This document shows, piece by piece, positions 11,712 through 23,906 of a stretch of 64,000 bases of DNA. Positions within the stretch are counted from its first letter, which is position 1, and every line of letters starts with the position of its first letter. Origin of the DNA: Lyophyllum atratum (Eukaryota; Basidiomycota; Agaricomycetes; Agaricales; Lyophyllaceae). The notes beneath the pieces are model-generated. The model was not told the origin of the DNA. It did not search any database and saw only the letters and a program-made list of their open reading frames with translations. Where the stretch lies: NCBI GenBank assembly GCA_014905825.1, contig JACGCN010000008.1:1-64000 (forward strand), written 5' to 3'. Position numbers and translations under genes: made by a program.

Positions 11712-14087
11712 CTATCGGTAGATGCTCTTCAGCTGGGTCTCAACTGCCTCTGTGGACATCTTGATATCTGGAAACAGATCAAAAAGCAAAATTAGCTGCG
11801 AAGGTAGTGAACGAGAGCATAAGGGACATACACTTCTGAGGATCTAAGTAGTGACAGCCGTGAGCAATAGGAACACAATACCAGACGAATGGGCAGGACT
11901 CACTCTTACTAAACTCTTTATCACGGTGCTTCTGCGAGAACCGTTGCAGAGAGGGTATCACAAGTTTCGCCACCTCCTCCCCGAGCGTCTCCCTCCCATC
12001 TGCGTCGTCCTCCATCACTTTCGCCAGCTTGTGCCGCTCCATAACTTCCTCCAACAGATCGAAGAATCGCGTAAACTTCTCCTTCGTGGCGGCTTTGTTG
12101 GCCTTTTCTTTCGGATCGTCCGTCAAAGCCTGCATAAGCGGGGAAAAGTTCGAGTCAAAGTACGCCGCCTTGGCTGTTCGGAAGTTCGAGTTCAGGTAAT
12201 CCTGCGCGGTTTTAGGGAGTAGAGAGGGTAGGGCAGGGTGAACGGGCTCGAGCAGCAGATGGTGACGGAGGTAGGATACATTGTTCAAGAGGAAGATCGA
12301 TGCGATCGCAGGCCTCCTCGATGAGCGAGATAGAGTGTTTAAGCTGGTGATGGCCGTTGCAACCACGTCATCTAAGAGGGAAGATTAGGTCGATAAGCGT
12401 GCCTGTAGCTGACGATACTCACAGACGTAATGTTCCAAGACCACAGCTTCATCGCTTTCGCCGACTTTCGCCGCTTTCCCCACCTGCACGCCTTCACCCA
12501 TTTTCCAATTCCCATCGCCAAGCGTTAACAAGGCCGAACCGACCGCAGCCTGGACTTGTGGCAACCGTTCCATGTATTTGACAGTCTGGCCCGGTGGTCA
12601 GATGACATGCGTTGGAAGGAGTTCAAGTAACTTACAGAGATGGCGAAGTCCGCGAGACCTGTTGTGACGAGCTCGCCCCCCTTGCCCAATGCGCCGAGCT
12701 TCAAGTCGGCCAAGAACTCTGGGAAGCTTCGTAGACAGACTGCACGGAGGGTATGCAGACCATCCTTGAGCTCGTTGGTGTCTTTGCGGGTTTCGTTACC
12801 TCGCCGTGACAGAAGGTCGTCCCACTGAGGTTGTAGAGAAAGCAGTGATTCGTATGCGGAGAGGGCTAGGAACGTATATTTGGGCAGTGATTTCTTGATT
12901 AGGCCCACCAGGGATGTGAGAGTGGTGCTGAAAAGCGAGAGTATCGGCGCAAGTAGTGTGCTGTACGATGATCCGAGCATGGTTGGGCTCGCGATCGGCG
13001 TTAACTGCGTGAGCAGTTGGTACTCGTCCTGCCTTTGGGTAATTAGAGGACCGTCATTAGAAGGGGGCCGAGTGGGATTCGTGACTGACCTCTGAGACAA
13101 TTAGAATCACTTCGACCCATTTCCCGAATTCCTTCCCAGCAGCAACGGGATCTATCGTGTCTGCCCGGTCAACGACACGTCTGCCCTGCGTTTCCAGACA
13201 CTTCTGTGACCAAACGCCTCTCATATCGGCGTACCCGCGTTGCGCATCTTTCAGAGTGGTAAGAATCGTTTGGGCAGCTGGGTGAGAGGGGTGCGTTGAC
13301 GGCAGAGGGAGTGTCCGCAAAAACGCCACCAGTTGACGCAGCGTCGCGAGAACATTTGATGGGAACGGGGTCATCGTCCATTCTGCACCCGGAGAGGGTG
13401 TTGAGCCCGAGGAGACTTCTGCGACGAGCTTGGTGTAGAGTTGGGTCAATTTCTTGGCTCCTGTTTCTATGAGACGCGCCTAAAGGAACATGCCAAGTCA
13501 GTCCGAGTTGGCCGCAGTGAGCGAGGTGATTACCGTTTCGGCAGTATCCTGGTCAGAGGACTTGAAAGCGATGCTCGCGTTCAGGCGTTCGAGTACCTCT
13601 CGATATCGGTCCAGCTGCCCTGTTTGCGGCCTTTCAGCGGGTTAGTTGTTGTCCGGAAGCTAAGACCTTGGTAACGCACCCCCTTAGGATCAAGGCCTCT
13701 TCTTCCGCTATCCCGTCCTGATTACTGCCCACTTCATCGATTTTGAGCAAGGTCTTGTCGATGTCTGCGGACGTCAGGTCAAGCCGGGTATGGGTGCAAG
13801 GCAGAACGCACTTGAGGCTCGTCTGTTCAGGATTTGTGTCGATGTGTATAATGGCAATATTGATTTTTCGAGCTTCGCCAGTCGCGTATCGAAACTGTCA
13901 AGTATAGCTGGTCAGGTAAGTACGTAAACTCTTCAGGGTTTTCCTCGGGACGCACAGATCATACGTTGAGAAATTTGACGGGTCTTATTGAGGTTCTGCT
14001 CTAGCTGTATTGCTTGATTAGTTGAGTGAAGTCATATCTATCGGTTTTCAGGCTTACCAGCTCAATCTCGGCCGTCTCATCGTCCAT
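11712..14087 (-). CDS. EXO70: Exocyst complex subunit EXO70
   Basis: Subunit of the octameric exocyst that tethers secretory vesicles to the plasma membrane; the C-terminal domain binds PI(4,5)P2 and Rho GTPases. The ATG at 14087 starts MDDETAEIELLEQNLNKT, a coiled-coil N-terminus. Conserved blocks are FDTRLAKLEKSILPLYTSTQ, DIDKTLLKIDEVGSNQDG, EEEALILRG, RLNASIAFKSSDQDTAE, IASIFLLNNVSYLRHHL, EKFTRFFDLLEEVMERHKL and the terminal KNPQKYIKMSTEAVETQLK, with the stop at 11712-11714. The penultimate exon is only 12 nt (11832-11843) and restores the family sequence KNPQKYIK across two introns. About ten exons; length fits the family (roughly 600-650 aa). No breaks seen. Confidence 0.9.
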
Positions 14088-15275
14088 GAGCTGTGATGCT
14101 GAAACTTGAAGTTAATTGAGAGTTGCTTGAGAGCTGAAATCAGCGGTGCTTACTTCAATGATAGTTGATCCAGTTATCTACCCTGTTGTCAGCTGCTCGT
14201 GCACCAATAACTAGGAATTGTAGAGATGAATAGCGTATACGTCCAAGGACTCAGTGTCCGTTGTTGGTCGTTGCAAGGTCGCGGTCGTCGGGACGCTGCT
14301 CACGGCCCGTTGCCGCTGATTTGGCCTAGAAGCAACTGCCAAATAACCCCACGTGATCTGACGCATATTTCTGTTCTACCGAGTCCGGATTCCTCACTGA
14401 CTTCATCAGGTTGACGAGGATTCATGATCCCAACTTCGTAACTTGCCATATATTCTCAAAGAACTCAGGAAAGATGCTTAGCGATTAACGGCATTGCTCC
14501 AATGCATCGTAACTGCTTTCGGAACGTTTTTACAGCTCAAGTTCCGATCAGCAACACCGGTCAATCTTCACGAGACCACCCTGCGCTCGCTGTATTACTG
14601 TTTGCACGGGTGCTGTTTATGGGTGTGAAGATAGACGCAGATAATGGGTCGCCCTCCCGACTCCTAAGGAATGAGCTGTCACTATAAACTAAAAAGCCTT
14701 TCTTACCATTTCAGTTTTGTGGGCCAGGAAAGTTCTAGGCGAGTTCTAGATCCATTCAATACTGGAATCTACTACTGAAATAGTTTCAGGCAGCTAATAA
14801 ATGATTGCGCTGGATGGCTACCAAATCACGGAGGCAAATTTTGCAACTCAAGAAGTCCGACCGCCAGGGCGAATGCCCTTCGAAGAATACTTGAACGAGG
14901 AAAATGAGTGATACCTCGCGGAATCTCGAAGCCTTAATGCATTAGACGGTGAGCACGATAATAGCTGAGAAGCACGGGAGTTACACTGCAGAGAGCTAGG
15001 AAGAGCGCAGCGGGTGCCAGGGTAACACTTAGAAGACTGGGTGTCGCACTGGGATCCTAACTCGGCATGACTGGATATGAGGGAGGATACTTATGTTCTA
15101 CTGAGTTATGCAGTGGTCGAAACGTCGAATGAACAGGTCTCGGTCATAGAGCATGATGGTAATTAAGAAACTCGCGTCACACCCAACTCGGAGCTGGGTA
15201 AGTAATGTACAGGGATATGGGGTTTAATTTACACATTTTGATATGAACCAAAACTTCTACAGGCTCCGAGGCGAT
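14088..15275. other. 1.2-kb intergenic stretch, no gene seen
   Basis: Between the EXO70 start and the 3' end of the CK1-like kinase. Short frames only; no motif, RNA gene or repeat recognised. Confidence 0.45.
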
Positions 15276-16576
<1,301 letters not shown>

Positions 16577-17290
16577 AATGATCGTGGTTTGGGTCTGACG
16601 GTTTCTTTATAAATAACAATGGCAAACAGCAACGTTCCGAATCCGGTCACCGAGGTGACCCTTGGGCGCCTGGGCCTTGATCCTAATCGAAAGCCTGATT
16701 CCCTCTGATTCTTCAGTGATTCCTCACAGCCCTTCAGCGCCTTCTCAGCATCGATGATATCGACTCCTCGAGTTCAAGTTCCGTATGTTCGACGTCAGGA
16801 ACCCCCAGTCCTGTAAAACTTGTACAACCCCTTGTAAAACTAACTTCCATTGTCTCAAGTGGGACAATGGGATACGCCATTCGTGACAGGCCGATCACTG
16901 CATTCTAAGGCCCACCCAAATCCCTAGACTATCTAGAGCCCTGAAAGGGTCTCAGGCTAAGCTCGAAGAAACACTTATGCCCTGCCTTCGGTCTTCCTAT
17001 CTCGCCACTCGATACCACCCAAACTTGTTATGACAACCCCTCGATGGGTAGGTTTACCCGTCTTCCTCAACTATTGTTTCCATGAAGAGCTCTTCCATCA
17101 GCTTAGCAATCATGAAAGGAACTGCCAAGCAGACCATTGTCTGCACGTCGGCCACACGCTTCCAGATGGTTATAAGACCGGGCCCATCACACATGGCGAC
17201 ACTTCTCCGCTCCTCTTCTCGTCTCTCCTTTAGCTTTCACGCCCCCCTTTCACGCATCTGGTTATCGCGTTTTCTTTTGCTGTTCTGGAA
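16577..17290. other. Divergent intergenic region of CK1-like kinase and fungalysin 2
   Basis: The two flanking genes are transcribed away from each other. A minus-strand TATA-like element sits near 16607-16617. No coding feature is supported. Confidence 0.45.
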
Positions 17291-19703
17291 ATGGCATCTT
17301 TCTTATTCCCTTCCTTCCTTCTCGTCGCTATCTACGCATCGCTCGTGCAGGCGGCACCGTGGCCGCTTCATGCAAGGCACTCCACACACCGCGTCCGGCA
17401 CATTGGTCGTGCACTCCAGGTCAAGGCTTTCCACCCAAAGTCTACATTCAAGGTTAGTCCACCATCGCATTCCATGTCCCTGAACGTTGGATTGATATCG
17501 GCATGTGATCTAGACCTTCGGAAAGGGGATCGAGCAGTCCATCCCTGAAGGGCTCAAAGATTTATTAGTACCTCCAGCCTTAAATGACTCCGCCATCGCA
17601 TTCGTGCAATCGCAGCTCGGCGTTGATGCTTCACAGGTCAGCTACCGCTCGGGCTTCACGGGGGGTACGAACAAGTTCGCCTATGTGAAGCAGACCCACG
17701 TGAGTTCCCCGCATTTTGATGACGGGCGGCATCTGATCCCCATCGTAGGAGGGTGTCTCCTTCGCCAATGCTGTTGCCAACATAGCGTGGAAGGATGGGA
17801 AGGTGGTCGCGTTTGGCTCGTCGTTCGTCAACATCAGTACGTTCCATCGCATGTTCTATGGCCACCCTCGATCTCACGTATAATAGGCAAAATTGCGGAC
17901 GCAAAACCGACTCTTGCTATTGAAAATCTTATCCCTAAGGTCGAAGAAGCCCTTGACGGCAAGGTCAACGACCAGCCCCCGAGTGTCGAGTTTCTCGTGA
18001 ACGAGGACGGTTCCGTTGCTCTCACTCATGTCGTCCAAATCCGGAATGGGAAGACGGGGACGTGGCTCGAGGCCTATGTTTGCGCACACACTGGCCAGAT
18101 TCTTTCGGTGACGGATTTTGTCGCACATGCTTCGGTGAGGATGTTCGACAATCTGTTACTACGCCAAGCTGACACCGATCCTCTAGTACACTGTTCTCCC
18201 AATTCAAAAAGAAACGTTTCCTGAAGGTCAAGAGACCTTGGTCGACCCTCAAGATCTGCTGGCTTCTCCCTTCGGATGGCACAGTAACGGTACCGACAAC
18301 ACCACGAACACGGTGTCCGCCATCTTCTTTGTTCTAGACCACCAGCGTCCTAACTTGTTTCTAGTGGTAACAACGTCGCAGCGTTTGTGGGCGATCAGGT
18401 CTCCGTCGAGAGCACCGCAGGACTCAACTTCAACGTCAAGTATGATGATACGAAGGATCCCACCGACCCTTCCAACATCCAAGCCGCGACGAACAACGCG
18501 TTCTACATTATCAACACCGTGCATGACTTCACCTACCGCTACGGCTTCACCGAGAGCGCGTTCAACTTCCAGGATAGCAACTTTGACAAGGGCGGGAAAG
18601 GCGGAGACAGTGTCCTGATGTCCGTCCAAGACGCTTCGGGGCTGAACAATGCCAACTTCGCTACCCCACCTGAGTACACCGCCTTCTCCTTCGACAGCTG
18701 GTACACATCTGATTTCTTATGCTGCGCAGTGGTCAATCTGGAACCTGCCGCATGTTCATCTGGGATCTGACTAATGTTGGTGACGATCTACTTCTCAGGA
18801 TGAGTAGAGACTGATACCTTCTTTCTGCTATAGCCTCGACGCGACGGATCCCTGGAGACTGATATTGTCGTCCATGAGATGACCCACGGAGTCACGAACC
18901 GCATGACTGGTGGCGGCACTGGGCGATGCCTGCAGACAACCGAGGCCGGTGGAATGGGAGAGGGCTGGTCCGATGCGATGGCCGAGTACGTTCTAGATTC
19001 CCACCAAAATATCTTCTCCCTGATGAACTGTATTATCAACTTACAGATGGGTCAACCTAAAATCTGATGAGGTCAAGGACTTCGTGTTGGGCCAGTATGT
19101 AACAAACAATACAGCCGGGATCCGCACTTTCCCCTACTCGACGGACGCGTGCGTTACCATCTGTTGACCAGGTTCCGTAGTATCACCAACTCATCCTCCA
19201 TTTGCTCTACAGGAAGGTCAACCCGCTGCGCTATTCTAGCCTTGCCAAGCTCAACGAAGTTCACGGTACGTTTACCCCGTCGTGGCGAGATCATGTTTGT
19301 GATCCTCATCATGATCGTTTCCACCAGCCATCGGCGAAGTCTGGGCCAACATGCTTCACAGCGTCCTTGCCGCCCTCGTGGCCGAGCGTGGTTTCTCCAA
19401 GACCGCCCTCACCAACCCCGATACGAACGAGGGCAATGTAGTCTTCATGCACCTGTTCCTCGATGCGCTTCTTTTGCAACCTTGCAACCCCACATGTGAG
19501 TAACTTCGTATCCAGCGTTCTTGGCATACCTCATCATTCTTTCCACAGTCGTTTCTGCCCGTGATGCATGGATACAAGCTGATGAGAATCGATTCAATGG
19601 CGCCAACAAGTGCACGCTTTTCAAGGCCTTCGCCAGCCGTGGCCTCGGGCTCAACGCCGGTCCTGACTTTGTCGACAACACTGATGTCCCTGAAGGCTGT
19701 TAG
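17291..19703 (+). CDS. Fungalysin (M36) extracellular metalloprotease, copy 2
   Basis: Secreted zinc metalloprotease. The ATG at 17291 gives a signal peptide [20 protein letters not shown] followed by AAPWPLHAR. Propeptide blocks are [55 protein letters not shown] and [11 protein letters not shown]. The catalytic domain has [19 protein letters not shown], then [17 protein letters not shown] (HExxH at 18872-18886) and [13 protein letters not shown]. It ends [19 protein letters not shown]...TDVPEGC at 19703. About a dozen exons can be spliced without breaks. It lacks the 9-nt microexon of copy 1 and instead uses one intron with donor GTCCGC near 18317. It is the likely parent of the fragments at 21880-22213 and 30364-30686, which share its exon/intron boundaries. 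Confidence 0.92.
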
Positions 19704-19842
19704 ACTCTATTGAAGTATCGTTACCATGTAAATAAGTTTTGTGCAAGTTTTTCGCTGCTCGTAATGTTTTCTCGACGCTGTTATGATGGGATTTAATTAC
19801 TACTATCGTTTATTGGTTTTTGTCACCGCATTAATTATATCG

Positions 19843-19904
19843 TTCATGTATCGTATAAGTTTTATGTACATCGCTCATGTATCGTATAAGTCTTATGTCC
19901 ATCT
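19843..19904. repeat. 31-bp tandem duplication
   Basis: Two adjacent copies of a 31-bp unit with the core catgtatcgtataagt, differing at a few positions. It lies in the 3' flank of fungalysin 2. Confidence 0.7.
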
Positions 19905-20390
19905 ACGTAGAAAGAAGGCGGAATAAAAGACGCTGAAAGGGACGTGTTCGGCGATGCGACCGTTGCAAGAAATTCGTGCTGACTTCGGTACCTCTCTGCA
20001 GCTCCAGCCCTCACGGTACTGCCCCGGTTGCCACCGAAAATCCTTTCAAGTGGAATGCTGCCTTTGCGAGGACTGTATAATCGGCGGGGAGGCGGGTTCA
20101 AGTGGGACGTGTCCAAGACACAGATTCGAACTAGAGATCTGAGAATAATCTTGGACCGTGGTCGACTGACTGTATACTATATCTACTCGTTTGCCACAAG
20201 TTGCGGAAACCCCTCACGTGGTATGCAGGTACTACGCTCCAGTTACGCGAAGTCATCTTCACGTCGAAATCCATCTAGGATTGATTCGCTCAACGTCTCC
20301 TGGCCTGCACGAACTGAAAAACAGCGGGCGTGTTCCTTTACACATACGGATCCTGTAGCGAGACGAACAACACATGCAAGGTGGTATGAT

Positions 20391-21615
20391 TCATATCTCT
20401 GCTAATGTCTCAAGTGTGAAGTCCAATTTTCCGATGAGGTACGCATGGTCAAGAGGAAGTGATTCCGAGCTGTTCAGAGCTAAAGGTTTGGCCGGATAGC
20501 CTGGTTCTGGCATCAACCGCATTCGTCGATTCGCTTTCATCCGTTGGGATGCTGTCGTCAAGACTGTCAAATAAAGCTCTCAGAGGGGTGGAAAGCCTTT
20601 GCGCGAAGGGTAGCTCAATCCAGTCGACGACGGAAGACCTGCTGTTGATGATGTCGTCGATGGAATGGTGTGCAAATACACCTTTGAAGGATTGCATGAT
20701 CTCTTTACACTCGTCATCATCAGACGTCGTTGTTAGCAACTTCCGCAGAGCCGTGTAGGCAAGGACAATGATGATAGACTCCACATCATGTTCCGGTGTC
20801 TGCTCGATCTGGAATTTTTTCTTCATGCCATACAGCAACTCACGCGCCATGGAAAACAGGGTGCTCTAATTGATCATCCTCTTAAGCGTGTTTGAAATAT
20901 CAAGTCCCAAACTGACGTACGGAAATCACAGCCCCCTGGTGGTCGTAGAATTCTGTTTTCGTTTCGATCGTTGCTTCTATATTTGTTAGGGGCGGTACTT
21001 GTTCGCGTTGGCGAATTTCGGAAGGCAGACGAGCAAATTCAAGATCCGTGAGGGATCCTTCTGCACCTTCTTGTGCCGCGTTGAAGTCCTTGGCGAGAAG
21101 GATGTTTCCGGCACTGATGTCGCGGTGCAGGATTCCCTGGTCCCAGAGAAATTGATGTGCTACACCAAATCATCAAGACGATGCGAGGATTCATCGATTT
21201 CGCGCGACTCACCAAAGTAGCAGCACAAATAGCCTTGAGCAGTTCTATTTCGGACGAGTACTCCCACAGGGGACGGCCGACTGTGTTGAGAAGTATGCGA
21301 TGCAGGACACGGCTCTCATGTTCGGTGCTATCACGACCTTCACGAGGAAAGTAGGTGGTGATAAGATCCTTTCTCACATGGACACCTCCACGTCTCAAGA
21401 ATTCGGCAAGTCCGCCGGATGGTGTCCCCTGGCCTGCCTGGTATGTCTGCGCATGAGGAGTGCGATCAGGAAGTCGCCAAGCAGCCTTCAAATCAAATTG
21501 GGTGGTGGAGTTCTTCCTCGATAGCCAGCCGACTGTCAACATGATACGAGGAGAAGGTCTCAAGTCCACCTATACCAGCTTTTTTGGGAGTTAGGAAGGA
21601 GGCTGGAGTTGACAT
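20391..21615 (-). pseudogene. FunK1 fungal-type protein kinase, decayed copy 1 (internal deletion)
   Basis: Remnant of a FunK1-family kinase. The first exon starts at 21615 (MSTPASFLTPKKAGIGG) and runs to LAIEEEL. It is then fused directly, out of frame, to the middle of the kinase (AAWRLPDRTP), so about 0.8 kb present in copy 2 is missing. Later parts are LLNTVGRPLWEYSSEIELLK, an intron, then the catalytic HRDISAGNI and the C-lobe ARELLYGMKKKFQIEQ and HDVESIIIVLAYTALRKLL. A further frame slip occurs near 20490, after which the C-terminus SLPLDHAYLIGKLDFTLE continues to 20391. FunK1 proteins are expanded in mushroom-forming fungi and their substrates are unknown. It shares its internal deletion with copy 3. 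Confidence 0.8.
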
Positions 21616-21700
21616 TCCGGTATATCGCCCGCGTACATCGTGATACTCCGAGTCCCTGGATCCGGCGTTCCTCAGTGGCAGCTTGCCGTGTAATTTGGAC

Positions 21701-21715
21701 TTACCTTACCTTACC
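21701..21715 (+). repeat. TTACC short tandem repeat at FunK1 unit boundary (1)
   Basis: Three TTACC units directly 5' of ggtcg, located between the FunK1 remnant and the fungalysin fragment. Equivalent tracts sit at 26182 and 30187 in the other copies of the unit, so the tract is part of the duplicated segment. Confidence 0.65.
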
Positions 21716-21879
21716 GGTCGTCAATGTAGAAAGTTAAAGATGTTGGTGGGCGCCGGACAAGGATTTGAGAGAAAGTTATTTCGGTAACCGAGTCGCATGA
21801 CAAGCGTGACGGATTCGGTAGGAGTTCGAAACTCTAACTCTGTCCGGGTCCCTTCCCCAACCCTTCCCCATACCGAACC

Positions 21880-22213
21880 TTTAGTACAAATACTGTTCTC
21901 CCAATCCAAAGGCAACGCTTTCGGAAGGTCAAGAGACCTTGGTCGACCCTCAAGATCTCTCTCTGGGCTCTCCCTTCGGATGGCACAGTGACGGTATCGA
22001 ACATACCGCGAATACGATGTAAATCTTCTTCTTCTTTTTGACCCATTGATATGTGTCCTAACACGCTTGCAGTGATAACAATGTCGGAGCGTTTGTGGGC
22101 GAACAGGTCTCCGTCGAGAGCACCGCAGAGCTCAACTTCAACGTCAAGTACAATGATATGAAGAATCCCACCGACGCTTCCAATATCCAAGCCGCCACGA
22201 ACAATGCGTTCTC
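21880..22213 (+). pseudogene. Internal fungalysin fragment 1
   Basis: A piece of a fungalysin gene that includes an intron: the exon around GSPFGWHSDGIEHTANT, an intron (about 22017-22072), then [40 protein letters not shown] and ATNNAF. Homology to copy 2 (18185-18505) starts near the intron end preceding that exon and stops abruptly after NNAF. Intron retention shows DNA-level duplication, not retroposition. The first exon is frameshifted. It cannot encode a protease because the zinc motif and most domains are absent. Confidence 0.82.
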
Positions 22214-22423
22214 GAAACAGACTTCACGCGAGGGCTCCTTCGATTCCAGGAGAGACCGCTGCGTTACTAGATGTGACGTATATAGTATGTATCAAACTGA
22301 GAAATCACCTGTATTTAGCCCTATGCTGGTCCTAGGGCGCCTAGTGCTTGCTTCTTAAGCCTGTTGTTTGAGGCGACCGATCGATAACACCATCTAAGCC
22401 CACACCACAATCGATTTAACGAA

Positions 22424-22966
22424 ATGCCCTCAGGATATATTCCTCCACACCGACGCAATGCCGGAACACCCGCTACACTAGTACTCCAAGGCCGCCGTTC
22501 TGCGTACACAAACGAGGCAATAGTGTCCCGCTTGAACCTCATCGACGATTCGCACTGGCGCACTCTTCGCGGCCAAGACGACACGTCTCTTTCAGCGATC
22601 ATCGTTCCTGCTCATGCCCATCCTGATTACCATTCTACCCCTTCACAACTTTTCTGTCACTCGAACCTATGCATGCTCGAGGGAAGCATAGGGAACGAAT
22701 ACCCGGTTTTCGAAAGCACGAGAAACGCACCCGGTTCTCCCTGGGCCCGGCGATTCTCTCGGGAGACGTTTGAATTTGCGGGGTGGGTCCGCATCGCTGA
22801 AGTCGTGTACCACGAGCCCCATACGCCTGAACTGATTGCGATGCTTGAACGAAAATTCGGAAATAAGGCTAGGAGCGAGGATAATTGGAGGAAATCACTT
22901 CATATGCGGTGGGCAGTGGTAACTGTGGAAAAGGTGGAGGGGAGAGACACCAATCCAATGCTTTGA
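22424..22966 (+). CDS. Hypothetical 180-aa protein, single exon
   Basis: Uninterrupted frame from the ATG at 22424, beginning MPSGYIPPHRRNAGTPA and ending GRDTNPML. No signal peptide or membrane segment is evident. The composition is that of a folded soluble protein, with Trp-rich blocks HWRTLRGQDD, SPWARRFSRETFEFAGWVRI and MRWAVVTVEKVE. I do not recognise a family; a GYIPPHRR-type opening occurs in basidiomycete proteins of unknown function. It lies between FunK1 remnant 1 and FunK1 copy 2 and may have been carried there by the duplications. Confidence 0.55.
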   Translation: MPSGYIPPHRRNAGTPATLVLQGRRSAYTNEAIVSRLNLIDDSHWRTLRGQDDTSLSAIIVPAHAHPDYHSTPSQLFCHSNLCMLEGSIGNEYPVFESTRNAPGSPWARRFSRETFEFAGWVRIAEVVYHEPHTPELIAMLERKFGNKARSEDNWRKSLHMRWAVVTVEKVEGRDTNPML

Positions 22967-23906
22967 GAGCCGGTGAGTACGGTCCTCGTCTTTCGGTGGC
23001 GCGGGTACCGGTGTTGACAGAAGTCGTTAGGCAGGAAATCAGGGGTTTCGAGTTATTGAAGATGGCATAGCACACAGCTTCTGTCTGCGTTGAAAGGATA
23101 GTAAAGTAGGGACCGTCACTGCAAGAAGCAGGCAAGCCCGTAGCATTCAGATTTCGATAGAAGCAGTCCTGTCATTTCCAAGTTGGATTTACTTACAGAT
23201 TATGATGTTGAGGATGTTCTTATCCTTGCGATCCGACTTCTACCGACCGTAAACTTTGGAGTATCAATTGCACGGCGGCAGTTGCGAGATATGGATCTTC
23301 GAGCGACTATCTCACCTAAATCCCAAGTAAACCGCCAATATTGAATCGGACTAGATTTTCTGACAGACCCCGAGCGCGACCTCTTTTCAAGATCAAGATC
23401 GCCCTTTAACCATACACTAGAACTCGAACCCAGCATTACTCAGCATAACGATGGAGTACACGACGTGTAATTTCTAGTAGCCGTCAAGCGAGTATAAATA
23501 CCAGCATACCATCTCCGAAGCGATAGGTGTGGCGTAACTTATAAGGTTGAAGCCTGATGTGCAGAATGCCACTGATTTTGGGAGGCGCGGTCCGTGGATG
23601 GTCCGTATATATCACGAGTTCCCGATGTGAAGAGGAAGATCGGAAGAAATGCGCGCGCTGGGCATCTTGGCCAGCGGCCGCGTGACTCGAGGCAGAACTG
23701 TGAGAAGACCCGTGAGGAGCTCGGCCGATGAGACCGTAGAGAAAGAAGAGGCACCACCGCTGCTCCATCTCATCATCTAACACGTTGTTCAAGCCTAGTC
23801 TCGTCATCCTCGCCGGGTTGATGTGCTCAACATCGTCGGACCTCCACGGACTGAAATTCTGTTCCCATCACAGAGACAGTTCCTGTAGCCAGACGAACAA
23901 TACATG
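22967..23906. other. Intergenic, no gene seen
   Basis: Only short frames without motifs. Weak similarity to the left flanks of FunK1 copies 1 and 3 begins near 23820 (gctcaac..., then cagacgaacaa), marking the left edge of the duplicated unit. Confidence 0.4.

Noticed and set aside
20110..20160. tRNA-like signal: gattcgaac word with flanking GTCCAAGA/TCTTGGAC stem
   Set aside because: The 8-bp outer stem encloses only about 33 bases and a short hairpin; there is no D arm or anticodon arm, so it is an inverted repeat and not a tRNA gene.
21820..21850. T-loop-like gagttcgaaactc near 21828 (and again near 30315)
   Set aside because: Stem is too short and no acceptor, D or anticodon arms fit around it; both copies are just homologous DNA of the duplicated unit.
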